A stretch of DNA of 64,000 bases, taken from assembly GCA_002292285.1 (NCBI GenBank), contig DBBP01000012.1:124001-188000 (forward strand). Reading direction: 5' to 3'. Positions within the stretch are counted from its first letter, which is position 1; each line of letters starts with the position of its first letter. Under the pieces are notes generated by a model that was not told the origin of the DNA, searched no databases, and worked only from the letters and a program-made list of their open reading frames with translations. The position numbers and the translations under genes are program-made. This DNA comes from Proteobacteria bacterium UBA981. Its GTDB lineage: Bacteria > Pseudomonadota > Gammaproteobacteria > Ga0077536. Shown piece after piece: positions 17,274-26,663 of the stretch.

Positions 17274-17920
17274 GGCCCGTTGGTACTCGCGCCCGATTCG
17301 GCCGCCAGTGTGGAATAAAGCGCGTGAAGTTTTTCGACGGCGGCATTCAGTGAATCGCTATCACCGTCGTTAACTACCACGTCATCAGCAATGGCGAGCC
17401 GTTCCTCGCGTGAAGCCTGTGTCGCCATAATGGCGCGGACTTGTTGCTCAGATAACTGATCCCGAGATGTCACGCGACGAAGCTGTACCAACTCAGGACA
17501 GTCAACGACCAGAACTCTGCGAATGAGTTCATGTCGACCGCCTTCCGCGAGAAGGGGAATGCACAGCAGACAATATGGGGCATTAATGTGCGCGAGGTGG
17601 ATCGCCGTCAGTTGGCGAATTTTGGGGTGCAAGATCGCTTCCAGGCGTTTGCGCTTGTCTGGATCCGAGAAAACGATTCCTTTGAGCTGACGTCGATCAA
17701 GTTTGCCATCCTGATCGAGGACGCCAGTTCCGAAACTCTCGACAAGCTCGGCGAGTCCCGGCTGTCCCGGTTCGACAACCTCGCGCGCGACCAGGTCAGC
17801 GTCGATAACTGGAACGGCATAACGGTCTGCGAAAACGCTACTTACAGTCGTTTTACCGGACCCGATACCGCCCGTGACGCCAACGACGAAGGTGGAAATT
17901 TCTGGGACTGTTGTCGCCAT
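17270..17920 (-). CDS. coaE: Dephospho-CoA kinase
   Basis: Catalyses the last step of coenzyme A synthesis, phosphorylating the 3'-hydroxyl of dephospho-CoA with ATP. About 216 residues, with the P-loop VGVTGGIGSGKTTVS near residue 14, the substrate motif DADLVAREVVEPGQPGL near residue 35, and LLCIPLLAEGGRHELI near residue 115. The ATG at 17920 is preferred; a GTG one codon upstream (17923) is equally in frame. It overlaps zapD by 4 bases, and the pilD coaE order is that of many pseudomonads. Confidence 0.96.
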   Translation of the reverse strand: MATTVPEISTFVVGVTGGIGSGKTTVSSVFADRYAVPVIDADLVAREVVEPGQPGLAELVESFGTGVLDQDGKLDRRQLKGIVFSDPDKRKRLEAILHPKIRQLTAIHLAHINAPYCLLCIPLLAEGGRHELIRRVLVVDCPELVQLRRVTSRDQLSEQQVRAIMATQASREERLAIADDVVVNDGDSDSLNAAVEKLHALYSTLAAESGASTNGP

Positions 17921-17999
17921 CACTTAAATTGAAATCGCAAAAACATACTCGAACTGTCCGCAAATGGCCTCCGCTTCGCGCCTGCGAGATTGCGCCATC

Positions 18000-18902
18000 C
18001 TACAGCACTCCGCTCGGTGAAAGCAGATGCCTGAGTGAGTCCCCGTAGAACATCATAATAATTCCCGCGAGTGCGAGATACGGTCCAAACGGAATAGCTT
18101 CGTCACGCCGACGCGCACCGGTCGCCATGAGCGTTATACCGATTACTGCACCGACCAGTGACGACAACAAAATAAGGGCGGGTAAGGCTTGCCAGCCCAG
18201 CCAGGCAGCCAGGGCCGCAAGTAGCTTGAAGTCGCCGTATCCCATGCCTTCCTTTCCGGTAATCAGCTTAAAAGCCCAATAGACCGACCATAAGCTCAGA
18301 TAACCGGCGATTGCACCGATCACAGCGGTATCCAAATCGGCCGCGAATACGCCGAAAAAACTGAGTGTGATGCCTATCCAAAGTAACGGCATCGTCATGC
18401 TATCTGGCAACAGTTGAGTATCGTAATCAATTAGCGCCAAAGCGATCAGATACCAGCTGAAAACTGCTGCCGCGACCGCGCGCAATAGTGAATCGGGGGT
18501 TAGTTGACCGTCAAAGAAACCAAAATACCAACCGGCGTACGCCGTAACACAACCTGTAGCAAATTCGACCAGCGGGTAACGCAGCGGAATGGGCCTGCGG
18601 CAGTTTCGACACTTGCCGCCGAGCAACAAGAAGCTGAAAACTGGGACATTGTCGAAGGCGGAGATTTGAGATTTGCAGCCCGGGCAGCAGGAACGCGGTT
18701 TAAGCAGATTGAACGCGGCTTCAGTTTGCCCGGGCTCCATGTCGAGCAGCAAGCGACATTCCGTTCGCCATTCGCGATCCATCATTACCGGCAGGCGGAA
18801 AATGACGACGTTGAGGAAACTACCCACCAGGAGACCAAAAAAGCCCATGGCCGCAGTAAACCAAATCGGATCGAGGAGCGCCGAAGGTATGGCCGTAGTC
18901 AT
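18000..18902 (-). CDS. pilD: Type IV prepilin peptidase / N-methyltransferase PilD
   Basis: Inner-membrane aspartyl protease that cleaves prepilin leaders and methylates the new N-terminus. The 300-residue product has about seven hydrophobic segments. The cytoplasmic loop carries two CxxC pairs (CPGC near residue 73 and CRNC near residue 98), and the two catalytic aspartates lie in ALIDYDTQLLPD and GMGYGDFK. The full-length zinc-loop form indicates both peptidase and methylase activities. It would process PilA at 35000-35413. A small hairpin (8-bp arms at 18920-18927 and 18937-18944) lies in the 96-base gap between pilC and pilD. Confidence 0.96.
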   Translation of the reverse strand: MTTAIPSALLDPIWFTAAMGFFGLLVGSFLNVVIFRLPVMMDREWRTECRLLLDMEPGQTEAAFNLLKPRSCCPGCKSQISAFDNVPVFSFLLLGGKCRNCRRPIPLRYPLVEFATGCVTAYAGWYFGFFDGQLTPDSLLRAVAAAVFSWYLIALALIDYDTQLLPDSMTMPLLWIGITLSFFGVFAADLDTAVIGAIAGYLSLWSVYWAFKLITGKEGMGYGDFKLLAALAAWLGWQALPALILLSSLVGAVIGITLMATGARRRDEAIPFGPYLALAGIIMMFYGDSLRHLLSPSGVL

Positions 18903-18998
18903 ATCGACAGAGCGGCTGGAGCGCCTGCTACGCTAACAGGCGCTCGATAATAGCGAATCAACTGTTGGATACGTTATGGTGAGGCGAATCGGTATGGT

Positions 18999-20219
18999 CT
19001 AAACGACCTGGCCCATTTTGAAGATCGGAAGATACATTGCGATGACGAGGCCACCAATCAGGACGCCGAGTACGGCCATGATGATTGGTTCTAACAGACT
19101 CGTCAGCGAATCGACGGCATCGTCAACTTCTTGTTCGTACCAGTCGGCTACCTTACCTAACATTTGGTCGAGAGCACCAGATTCCTCACCAATCGCGACC
19201 ATCTGAATGACCATATTGGGGAAGATGTTCGTGTCTCGCATTGCCGCCTGCACCTGGGTTCCAGTAGACACTTCATCGCGCATTTTCATGACGGCTTCGT
19301 AGTACACGATGTTTCCGCAGGCCCCAGCGACAGAAGTCATAGCCTCTACCAACGGTGTGCCGGCAGCGAACATTGTCGAGAGTGTCCTAGCAAAGCGCGC
19401 AATTGCGGATTTGTTCAGGATGTCACCCAGGACAGGAATTTTCAGCAATAGTCGATCAACAAAGTGCGCAAATTTCACCGACCGACTGTGGGCTTGAATG
19501 AGAAACATCACAGTACCGATAATTCCTCCGATCAGGAAATACCAATTCGCCTGAAACCATTTCGACATGTTGATTACGACCATGGTCAAGGCCGGAAGGT
19601 CAGCGCCGAATCCGGAAAACAAGTCCTGGAATTGTGGGATTACGAAGATCATCAGGATACAAGTGATGATGAATGCGACCACGACCACGGCGAGCGGGTA
19701 GAACATCGCGCCTTTGATTTTTGACTTAAGGGCTTCGGTCTTCTCCATATACGTAGCGAGCTTGTGCAGGATATCTTCCAAAATACCCGCCTGCTCACCG
19801 GCAGTGACCAGGTTCACGAACAGTTCATTGAAGTACTTAGGGTGTTTGCCGAGCGCCTCATTCAGTGCGCCGCCGGCCTCGACGTCGCCTTTAATCGACA
19901 TAATCAACTCTTGCATCGCTTTGTTCTCGTGGCCGCGACCAACGATCTCAAAAGACTGCACGAGAGGTACGCCGGACGACATCATCGTTGCCAATTGACG
20001 GCTGAACACCGTGATATCTTTTGTCGTGATTGTTCCGCCGCCGCTACCGAACATCGGCGCAGATTTCTTTTTGACCTTAAGCGGGTTGACTCCCTGGCGA
20101 CGTAATTGCGCTTTGATCAAGGCGTCATTCTGCCCGGTCATTTCGCCCTTGACCTTCTTGCCCTGCCTGTCCACGCCTTCCCACGCGAACATGCTGGTTT
20201 TGACTGCAGCTTCTGCCAT
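18999..20219 (-). CDS. pilC: Type IV pilus inner-membrane platform protein PilC
   Basis: Polytopic platform protein that couples the PilB motor to pilin insertion. The 406-residue product has two repeated T2SF/GspF domains: the first around residues 70-190 (FSRQLATMMSSGVPLVQSFEIVG), the second around residues 275-400 (FARTLSTMFAAGTPLVEAM), each followed by hydrophobic segments, with a last membrane segment near the C-terminus. The N-terminal residues form the cytoplasmic domain that begins FAWEGVDRQGKKVKGE. A gap of only 3 bases separates it from pilB. Confidence 0.96.
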   Translation of the reverse strand: MAEAAVKTSMFAWEGVDRQGKKVKGEMTGQNDALIKAQLRRQGVNPLKVKKKSAPMFGSGGGTITTKDITVFSRQLATMMSSGVPLVQSFEIVGRGHENKAMQELIMSIKGDVEAGGALNEALGKHPKYFNELFVNLVTAGEQAGILEDILHKLATYMEKTEALKSKIKGAMFYPLAVVVVAFIITCILMIFVIPQFQDLFSGFGADLPALTMVVINMSKWFQANWYFLIGGIIGTVMFLIQAHSRSVKFAHFVDRLLLKIPVLGDILNKSAIARFARTLSTMFAAGTPLVEAMTSVAGACGNIVYYEAVMKMRDEVSTGTQVQAAMRDTNIFPNMVIQMVAIGEESGALDQMLGKVADWYEQEVDDAVDSLTSLLEPIIMAVLGVLIGGLVIAMYLPIFKMGQVV

Positions 20220-20222
20220 GAT

Positions 20223-21944
20223 CTACTCCACCGTCACTCGATTAACTTCTGCGAGACTAGTGATGCCCGCGCGGGCTTTCGACAGCCCTGATTTACGTAT
20301 ATCCCAGACCCCTTCGTCCCCCGCCTGGTCAGCAAGCTGCACAGCATTCGCACCTTCGATGATAAGGCGTTTCATGGCGTCTGATATACCCATAACCTGA
20401 TAGATTCCGGCCCGACCTTTATACCCGCTCGGACACTCAGCTCCGCCGTCACCCGGGCTAAATATCTTGATTCCCTCGTCGACCCATTCTTGTGGGAAGC
20501 CTTCTTTCAACAATGCATCGTCGGGCATATCGATGGGTTGGCGGTAATCCGGATGGAGGCGTCGACACAGGCGCTGGCCAGTAATAAGGTTGATTGTCGT
20601 AGCAACCGCAAACGCCTGGATGCCCATATCCTGAAGTCGTGTCAGCGTTTGCGGACCATCATTAGTATGCAAGGTCGACATCACCATATGGCCCGTTTGC
20701 GCAGCTTTTACGCCAATCGAACCCGTTTCGAGATCACGAATCTCGCCAACCAGAATGATGTCCGGATCCTGGCGTAAAAAAGCCTTGAGGGCCTTCGGAA
20801 AAGTCATCCCGGTGCGCTCATCGACCTGCACCTGATTAACACCGGGCAGGTTGATTTCAACAGGATCTTCAGCTGTGGAGATGTTGATATCTTCCTGATT
20901 CAAAATGTTGATGCCGGTATACAAAGATACCGTTTTGCCACTACCGGTCGGGCCGGTGACCAGGAACATTCCGTAGGGCTTAGCGAGGTTCTTCAGAAAC
21001 AATTCTTTCTGGTGATCTTCATACCCAAGTTGGTCAATCTGTAGTTTGGCTGCGTCCGAGTCGAGAATACGTAGTACGGCTTTCTCACCAAACAACGTCG
21101 GACAGGTGCTGACGCGGAAATCGATAGCCTTTGTTTTCGACAGTTTGAGTTTGATGCGTCCGTCCTGCGGCACGCGTCGCTCGGATACGTCCATGCGCGA
21201 CATGACCTTGATGCGCGCGGCAATTTTTCCGGACAGGGCCAACGGGGGGCGGGAAACTTCCTGCAGGACACCGTCGACTCGGAAGCGCACGCGGTACATT
21301 TTCTCGTAAGGCTCGAAATGGAGATCAGAAGCGCCTTTCTTGATGGCGTCCAACAAGCATTTGTTAACGAAGCGCACTACTGGAGCGTCGTCAACTTCCG
21401 CATCGTCGTCGCGATCAGGTTCGGTCGTTCCGACTTCGACATCGTCGAAATCCTCCAGATCGCCGTCGTCCATGTCTCCGAGGCTGGTGTCGGACTCTTC
21501 AAGTGCTTTATCGAGGGCTTTGGCGAGTTTGTCCCACTCAACGACGACTGCCTCGGTCGTTCCGCCGCCGATATTGAACTTGATTTCATCCAGCGCCTGC
21601 AGATTGGTTGGGTCTGCAACACCAAGGAATACGCGCGTGCCGCGCTTGTACAGCGGCAGCGCGCCGTGCTTCTGGAGCAAATCGCGGCTGACAATTTTGA
21701 TGGTATCGGGGTCAATCTCGATGCAATCGATGTCGATTAATGGCACGCCGAACTCGCTTGATGCGGCATGCGCGATCGACTTCGCATCGACCAGCTTGTT
21801 CTCGACGAGCTGCTTCACGAAAGGAATTTTGTTTTTCAGTGATTCCTGGAAAGCTTCGGCCGCGGCTTCCTGCTCCAGGAGCCCGTCCATGACTAGTTTT
21901 CGTGCGAGGCCGCTTAAGGGCACTCGATTCGTCGATACCGCCAT
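20223..21944 (-). CDS. pilB: Type IV pilus extension ATPase PilB
   Basis: Hexameric GspE-family ATPase that powers pilus extension. The 573-residue product has the N-terminal MshEN/N1-type domain (residues 10-160), an acidic linker rich in Asp, then the ATPase domain: Walker A GPTGSGKTVSLY near residue 330, Asp box STAEDPVEINLPGVNQ, Walker B QDPDIILVGEIRD near residue 393 and the His box GHMVMSTLHTND. The C-terminal zinc motif, normally four cysteines in two CxxC pairs, reads RRLHPDYRQP and GGAECPSGYKGR, so three of the four cysteines are replaced. Walker and arginine features are intact, so activity is still expected. Confidence 0.96.
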   Translation of the reverse strand: MAVSTNRVPLSGLARKLVMDGLLEQEAAAEAFQESLKNKIPFVKQLVENKLVDAKSIAHAASSEFGVPLIDIDCIEIDPDTIKIVSRDLLQKHGALPLYKRGTRVFLGVADPTNLQALDEIKFNIGGGTTEAVVVEWDKLAKALDKALEESDTSLGDMDDGDLEDFDDVEVGTTEPDRDDDAEVDDAPVVRFVNKCLLDAIKKGASDLHFEPYEKMYRVRFRVDGVLQEVSRPPLALSGKIAARIKVMSRMDVSERRVPQDGRIKLKLSKTKAIDFRVSTCPTLFGEKAVLRILDSDAAKLQIDQLGYEDHQKELFLKNLAKPYGMFLVTGPTGSGKTVSLYTGINILNQEDINISTAEDPVEINLPGVNQVQVDERTGMTFPKALKAFLRQDPDIILVGEIRDLETGSIGVKAAQTGHMVMSTLHTNDGPQTLTRLQDMGIQAFAVATTINLITGQRLCRRLHPDYRQPIDMPDDALLKEGFPQEWVDEGIKIFSPGDGGAECPSGYKGRAGIYQVMGISDAMKRLIIEGANAVQLADQAGDEGVWDIRKSGLSKARAGITSLAEVNRVTVE

Positions 21945-22058
21945 TGTGTTGCGCTCATGAAGTCAAATGGATCCACATAAAATGGTAGATTAATCAGCGC
22001 TAAATAGCTACCGGGGCGGGTGATTTTGGCGATCTACGCCCGAAAATCAGCGCCGGCG

Positions 22059-24674
22059 TCAGTCTGTCGTGGAGCGCTCGTTCGAATCGTGATTAGTGGT
22101 AGCGAGTCCGAACTCAAGTCCTGCCTCGCCAAGCTCTACCAGCACGGTATCAAGTGTTTTGTACTTGCCGGCAAGAATGGCTTCCGCGAGGGGCGTTTCG
22201 ACCAGATTCTGAATGGCGCGCTTTAAGGGTCTTGCACCGTAGACTGGATCAAATCCGGCCTCGGCCAGGTGGTCCAGTGCCGTTGCACTGATCTCGAGGT
22301 TGAGATTTTGCTCTCCCAGGCGTTCGCGCAGGCGATTTATCTGAACTTCCGCAATCGCTCGAATTTGCGCCTTTCTGAGCGCGTGGAAAACCACGACGTC
22401 GTCGATTCTGTTGATGAATTCCGGGCGAAAGTGGGAGCCGACCACATCCATAACCGACTTTTTCATCTCTTCATAACGGTCATCGTCGGCCATATTCTGA
22501 ATGGTGTCAGAGCCCAGATTTGAGGTCATCACGATGACCGTATTGCGAAAATCAACCGTTCGTCCGTGTCCGTCGGTAAGCCGTCCATCATCGAGGACTT
22601 GCAGAAGGATATTGAATACGTCCGGGTGCGCTTTCTCGATCTCGTCCAGCAGTACCACTGAGTAGGGTTTGCGCCGCACAGTTTCAGTCAGATAGCCGCC
22701 TTCCTCGTACCCGATATATCCGGGTGGAGCGCCAATAAGCCTTGCAACAGCATGTTTTTCCATATATTCCGACATATCGATTCGCACTAGCGCGTCTTCA
22801 GTGTCGAACAAAAACTCCGCTAATGATTTACACAGCTCGGTCTTGCCCACACCAGTTGGTCCAAGGAGCAGAAACGAACCATTCGGGCGATTCGGGTCTG
22901 ACAACCCTGCGCGGGAGCGCCGAATGGCGTCGGCTACCGCGTCGACGGCTTCTTGCTGACCAATCACGCGCTTATGCAGCGCATCTTCCATGCGCAGGAG
23001 CTTATCGCGTTCGCCTTCGAGCATCCTGGATACTGGAATACCGGTCCATTGAGAGACGATCTCCGCTATCTCTTCTTCCGCGACCCGATTGCGCAGCAGC
23101 TGCTGGCGGGGTGCTTCGACATCTGCCGTATCGAGTCGTTGCTTCTCCAATGCAGGGATGATGCCGTACTGCAGCTCCGACATCCGGTTCAGATCGCCGG
23201 CGCGTTTTGCGTTCTCGAATTCAAGACGGGCCCGCTCAAGTTCAGCCTGGAGCTGATTGGTGCCAGCTAAAGCTGCCTTTTCCGACGTCCAGATTTCCTC
23301 CAGATCGGCATACTCTTTTTCCACTTCGCTAAGTTGCCTTTCGAGATCTTCCAGGCGGCGTTTCGATGCGTCATCCTGCTCCTTTTGCAGCGCCGCACGT
23401 TCGATTTTGAGCTGAATGGAACGGCGCCCCAGGCGATCCATACTTTCTGGCTTTGAATCGATTTCGATACTGATTCGGCTCGCTGCCTCGTCGATGAGAT
23501 CAATGGCCTTGTCGGGCAACTGCCGGTCGGCGATGTAGCGGCTGGACAGATTGGCTGCGGCGATAATCGCCGGGTCAGTGATTTCGACGCCGTGATGGAC
23601 GGCGTAGCGTTCTTTCAGGCCACGCAATATCGCGATCGTATCTTCGATAGAAGGTTCGTCGACTAAAACTTTCTGGAAGCGTCGCTCCAATGCCGCATCT
23701 TTTTCGACGTACTGGCGATACTCGTCCAGTGTTGTTGCGCCGATGCAGTGGAGTTCGCCCCGCGCCAGGGCAGGCTTGAGCATATTCCCCGCGTCCATCG
23801 CCCCTTCGGCTTTTCCCGCCCCAACCATGGTGTGCAGCTCATCGATGAACAGGATCACCTGTCCATCCTGGCGTGCCAAATCATTGAGAACAGCTTTAAG
23901 TCGTTCTTCAAATTCGCCACGAAATTTGGCTCCAGCGATCAGCGCGCCCATATCGAGGGCGAGCACGCGCTTACGTTTGAGCCCTTCCGATACCTCGTGA
24001 TTGACGATGCGTTGAGCGAGACCTTCGACGATTGCTGTTTTTCCAACCCCAGGCTCTCCGATCAAAACGGGATTGTTTTTCGTTCGGCGCTGTAAAACCT
24101 GAATTGTGCGCCGGATTTCCTCGTCGCGCCCAATGACGGGGTCAAGCTTTCCCTGTTCGGCTCTTTCCGTCAGATCGACAGTGTACTTTTCGAGGGCCTG
24201 GCGATGTTCTTCCGCGTTCGGGTCGTCAACAGCCTCGCCGCCGCGAAGTTGTTCGATGGCACTTTTAATCAGCTGTGCGTCGGCGCCACTCTTTTTGAGA
24301 TGGCGGGCCAACTCGCCTTTTTCCTCAAACGCAGCGAGCACAAATAGTTCACTGGCGATGTAGGCATCGTTTCGATCTTGAGAGAGTTTGTCCGCGATGT
24401 TGAGAATTTTAACGAGACTATTAGAGGGATGAATATCGCCAGCGGCACCGCTGACTTTGGGTAAGCTTTCGATGCTTTGACCTAGTTGTGAGCGCAGTTG
24501 GGCGACTTTCACACTGGCGTTTTGCAACAGCTGTCGAATTGCGCTGCCTTCCTGGTCGAGCAGCGCAATCATGACGTGCTGAGGATCAATAAACTGGTTG
24601 TCCAAACCGAGGGCCAGACTTTGGGCTTCGCCTATCGCGAGTTGAAATTTGTGCGTAAGTTTGTCGGCGCGCAT
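22059..24674 (-). CDS. clpB: ATP-dependent disaggregase ClpB
   Basis: Hsp100 chaperone that, with DnaK, rescues aggregated proteins. The 871-residue product begins MRADKLTHKFQLAIGEAQSLAL, has the N-terminal Clp repeats, first AAA+ module with Walker A GEPGVGKTAIVEG near residue 206, the long middle coiled-coil domain (about residues 400-530, rich in Glu, Arg and Leu), and the second module with GPTGVGKTELCKS near residue 607. The middle domain separates ClpB from ClpA and ClpC. It follows pgeF and rluD as in E. coli and Pseudomonas. A possible heat-shock promoter precedes it. Confidence 0.97.
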   Translation of the reverse strand: MRADKLTHKFQLAIGEAQSLALGLDNQFIDPQHVMIALLDQEGSAIRQLLQNASVKVAQLRSQLGQSIESLPKVSGAAGDIHPSNSLVKILNIADKLSQDRNDAYIASELFVLAAFEEKGELARHLKKSGADAQLIKSAIEQLRGGEAVDDPNAEEHRQALEKYTVDLTERAEQGKLDPVIGRDEEIRRTIQVLQRRTKNNPVLIGEPGVGKTAIVEGLAQRIVNHEVSEGLKRKRVLALDMGALIAGAKFRGEFEERLKAVLNDLARQDGQVILFIDELHTMVGAGKAEGAMDAGNMLKPALARGELHCIGATTLDEYRQYVEKDAALERRFQKVLVDEPSIEDTIAILRGLKERYAVHHGVEITDPAIIAAANLSSRYIADRQLPDKAIDLIDEAASRISIEIDSKPESMDRLGRRSIQLKIERAALQKEQDDASKRRLEDLERQLSEVEKEYADLEEIWTSEKAALAGTNQLQAELERARLEFENAKRAGDLNRMSELQYGIIPALEKQRLDTADVEAPRQQLLRNRVAEEEIAEIVSQWTGIPVSRMLEGERDKLLRMEDALHKRVIGQQEAVDAVADAIRRSRAGLSDPNRPNGSFLLLGPTGVGKTELCKSLAEFLFDTEDALVRIDMSEYMEKHAVARLIGAPPGYIGYEEGGYLTETVRRKPYSVVLLDEIEKAHPDVFNILLQVLDDGRLTDGHGRTVDFRNTVIVMTSNLGSDTIQNMADDDRYEEMKKSVMDVVGSHFRPEFINRIDDVVVFHALRKAQIRAIAEVQINRLRERLGEQNLNLEISATALDHLAEAGFDPVYGARPLKRAIQNLVETPLAEAILAGKYKTLDTVLVELGEAGLEFGLATTNHDSNERSTTD

Positions 24675-24716
24675 GTTCGAATGCCCCCTTGTGACCTGAT
24701 CAATCGTTAGTAGATA

Positions 24717-24744
24717 GGTGAGGGTCGCAGCGAGTTATTTCAAG
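24717..24744 (-). promoter_or_regulatory. Possible sigma-32 heat-shock promoter for clpB
   Basis: On the reverse strand CTTGAAA (24744-24738) is followed after 13 bases by CCCTCACC (24724-24717), resembling the sigma-32 pattern CTTGAAA-N13-CCCCATNT, with the -10 only partly matched. It ends about 43 bases before the clpB start, which suits a known heat-shock gene. Assigned by eye. Confidence 0.45.
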
Positions 24745-24830
24745 CATGAGGTGCGCTAAACGTCGGCTGGCTAGCGTGTCGTCCGACGGTTGTGGCTGGG
24801 CAATTCCGCTTGTTGCAAATGGTGATCTGT

Positions 24831-25574
24831 TCAGGAAATCCAGATCAACGCAGCCATCCGGCCAGTAGTACCGTCGCGCCGAAACGAGAAAAATGAGTCG
24901 TCTTCAGCGTAGACACATCGCTCACTGACATTCACCGCCGTGACGCCCAGCCGCTTGAGTTGCTGCTTCGCCAACTCACGCAGATTCATATGCATGCGTC
25001 CTGCGTGTTCAACGAAACAGGCCTCGTACGCTGCGTGCTCGCTGATGAAAGTCGTTCGCAGCTCGAACCCGACCGGGTAATTGCCTGTCCCAATACAGGG
25101 GCCAAGCCAGGCGATGAGTTGCTCTGGCGGTGAGTCAAACTGGGCAACAGCCTGACCAAGAATGCCTGAGGCTAGCCCGCGCCAGCCGGCATGCACAGCC
25201 GCAACTTCGCGACCGTCCCCGGCACATAGCAGGACGGGGAGACAATCGGCGACCATCACCACTCAGGCAACGCCGCTTCGATTGGTGATGGCGCCGTCGG
25301 CTGTTACGCCATAAGTACACTGGTCCAGGCGATGGACGTGTGTGCCATGGACCTGATTAAGCCAGCAAGGTTGCTGCTCAAGCGCGAGTGACCGGGTAAG
25401 GCGTTCACGATTCTGTGTGACAGCACTCAGTTGATCACCAACATGCGTAGCCAGATTCGCACTCGCCCACGGCCCTGTGCTGAACCCTCCATGACGCGTT
25501 GTGAAACAGACTCGGACATTGCCAGGTGCCGGCCATTCGGGGATAAATGTTGGCGTCTCTTGTCCCGGCTTCAT
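24831..25574 (-). pseudogene. pgeF: Peptidoglycan editing factor / purine nucleoside phosphorylase (PgeF, YfiH) interrupted by one in-frame TGA
   Basis: Full-length YfiH-family sequence (247 codons) in one uninterrupted frame except for a TGA at 25265-25263. The metal/active-site residues survive on both sides: NQVHG before the stop, VADCLP and VHAGWRGL after it, plus the C-terminal FFSFRRDGTTGRMAALIW. From memory, E. coli YfiH reads GTVCAVMTADCLP; aligned to GVA-stop-VVMVADCLP, the TGA falls on the Cys codon (TGC or TGT to TGA). Explanations are a recent nonsense mutation, a sequencing or assembly error, readthrough, or, least likely, selenocysteine. If TGA stops translation, the active site is split. 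It overlaps rluD by 4 bases. Confidence 0.8.
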
Positions 25575-26533
25575 TGTTGCCCGACGCCTTGCGTGTCGGC
25601 GGCCAGAGCCTCTATCAGTCGATTTAGATCGTCAGGGCGGGGATCATGGAATGTCAGTGTTTCACCGCTAACGGGGTGCTCAAGTTGGAGCCGGGCGGCA
25701 TGGAGAGCCTGACGGGGGAACTGCTCGAGTTGCGCGATCAGACTTGCGCTGGCACCAAGCGGTGGTCGTGGCCGCGCGCCATAGCGCGAATCTCCGACCA
25801 GCGGGTGGCCAATGGAGGCTAGATGCACGCGAATCTGGTGTGTTCTGCCGGTCTCAAGGTGGACTTCAAGCAAGGTGTGCCTCCGATAACGAGCCGCAAT
25901 TCGAAAATGAGTTACGGCCTGTCTCCCGTTAACGTCTATACGCATTCGCGTGCGCTGACGTGGATCTCGTGCAATCGCAGCATTGATCGTGTCGCCAGCG
26001 ATTAAGACACCGGATGCAACCGCTTCGTAAGTCCTACTAATCGCGCGAGCGGCCATTGCACGGACCAGTTGTTGATAGCTGGCCGTATGCCTGGCGACCA
26101 GTAACAGGCCGGAGGTGTCCTTGTCTATGCGATGAATCAGCCCTGCGCGCGGCAGTGCCGCCAGTTCCGGAAAGCGCGCCAGCAAACCGTTGACTAGCGT
26201 GTGGTCCGGATTTCCTGCGCCAGGGTGAACGACGATCCCAGCCGGCTTGGCGACAACGAGTAAGTCAGCGTCGCTGTGAATCGTGTCGAACTCGACGGCT
26301 TGCGGGAGCACGTCTGCGCTTGCTGCGAGCGTTGCAATAACTGTCACTCGATCGCCGCCGTGGACTTTGGCGCGCACTTTTACTTTGCTACCGTTCAATT
26401 GGACTGCGCCAGCTTCAATCCACTGTTTCAGCGCTGAACGAGAATATTGGTTTAGTAGCGACGCCAGCGCTTGATCAAGACGCGAACCGTCGAACTCGTC
26501 GGGTATGGTGAGGTCGTAGTTTTGTGTCTGCAC
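25571..26533 (-). CDS. rluD: Ribosomal large subunit pseudouridine synthase D
   Basis: Makes pseudouridines in helix 69 of 23S rRNA. It has an N-terminal S4 RNA-binding domain (residues 15-65, with SRLDQALASLLNQYSRSALKQW) and the RluA-type catalytic domain with the motif GLIHRIDKDTSGLLLVA, in which Asp is the nucleophile, followed by GRTHQIRVH. The GTG at 26533 gives 320 residues and the usual short N-terminus; the frame is open to a TTG at 26566. It is divergent from bamD and overlaps pgeF, the conserved rluD-pgeF-clpB arrangement. Confidence 0.95.
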   Translation of the reverse strand: MQTQNYDLTIPDEFDGSRLDQALASLLNQYSRSALKQWIEAGAVQLNGSKVKVRAKVHGGDRVTVIATLAASADVLPQAVEFDTIHSDADLLVVAKPAGIVVHPGAGNPDHTLVNGLLARFPELAALPRAGLIHRIDKDTSGLLLVARHTASYQQLVRAMAARAISRTYEAVASGVLIAGDTINAAIARDPRQRTRMRIDVNGRQAVTHFRIAARYRRHTLLEVHLETGRTHQIRVHLASIGHPLVGDSRYGARPRPPLGASASLIAQLEQFPRQALHAARLQLEHPVSGETLTFHDPRPDDLNRLIEALAADTQGVGQQ

Positions 26534-26663
26534 GTTACCGTGGTCTGTCCGAACCGATGAAGTCAATGAATCGCATGGCCATGCATTAGTCTACGCGGGT
26601 CGCTTGCGAGCAGCGCAGATGTCGCTCTAAGCTTGCTGCCACCGTGCCCCGGCGGACCGCACG

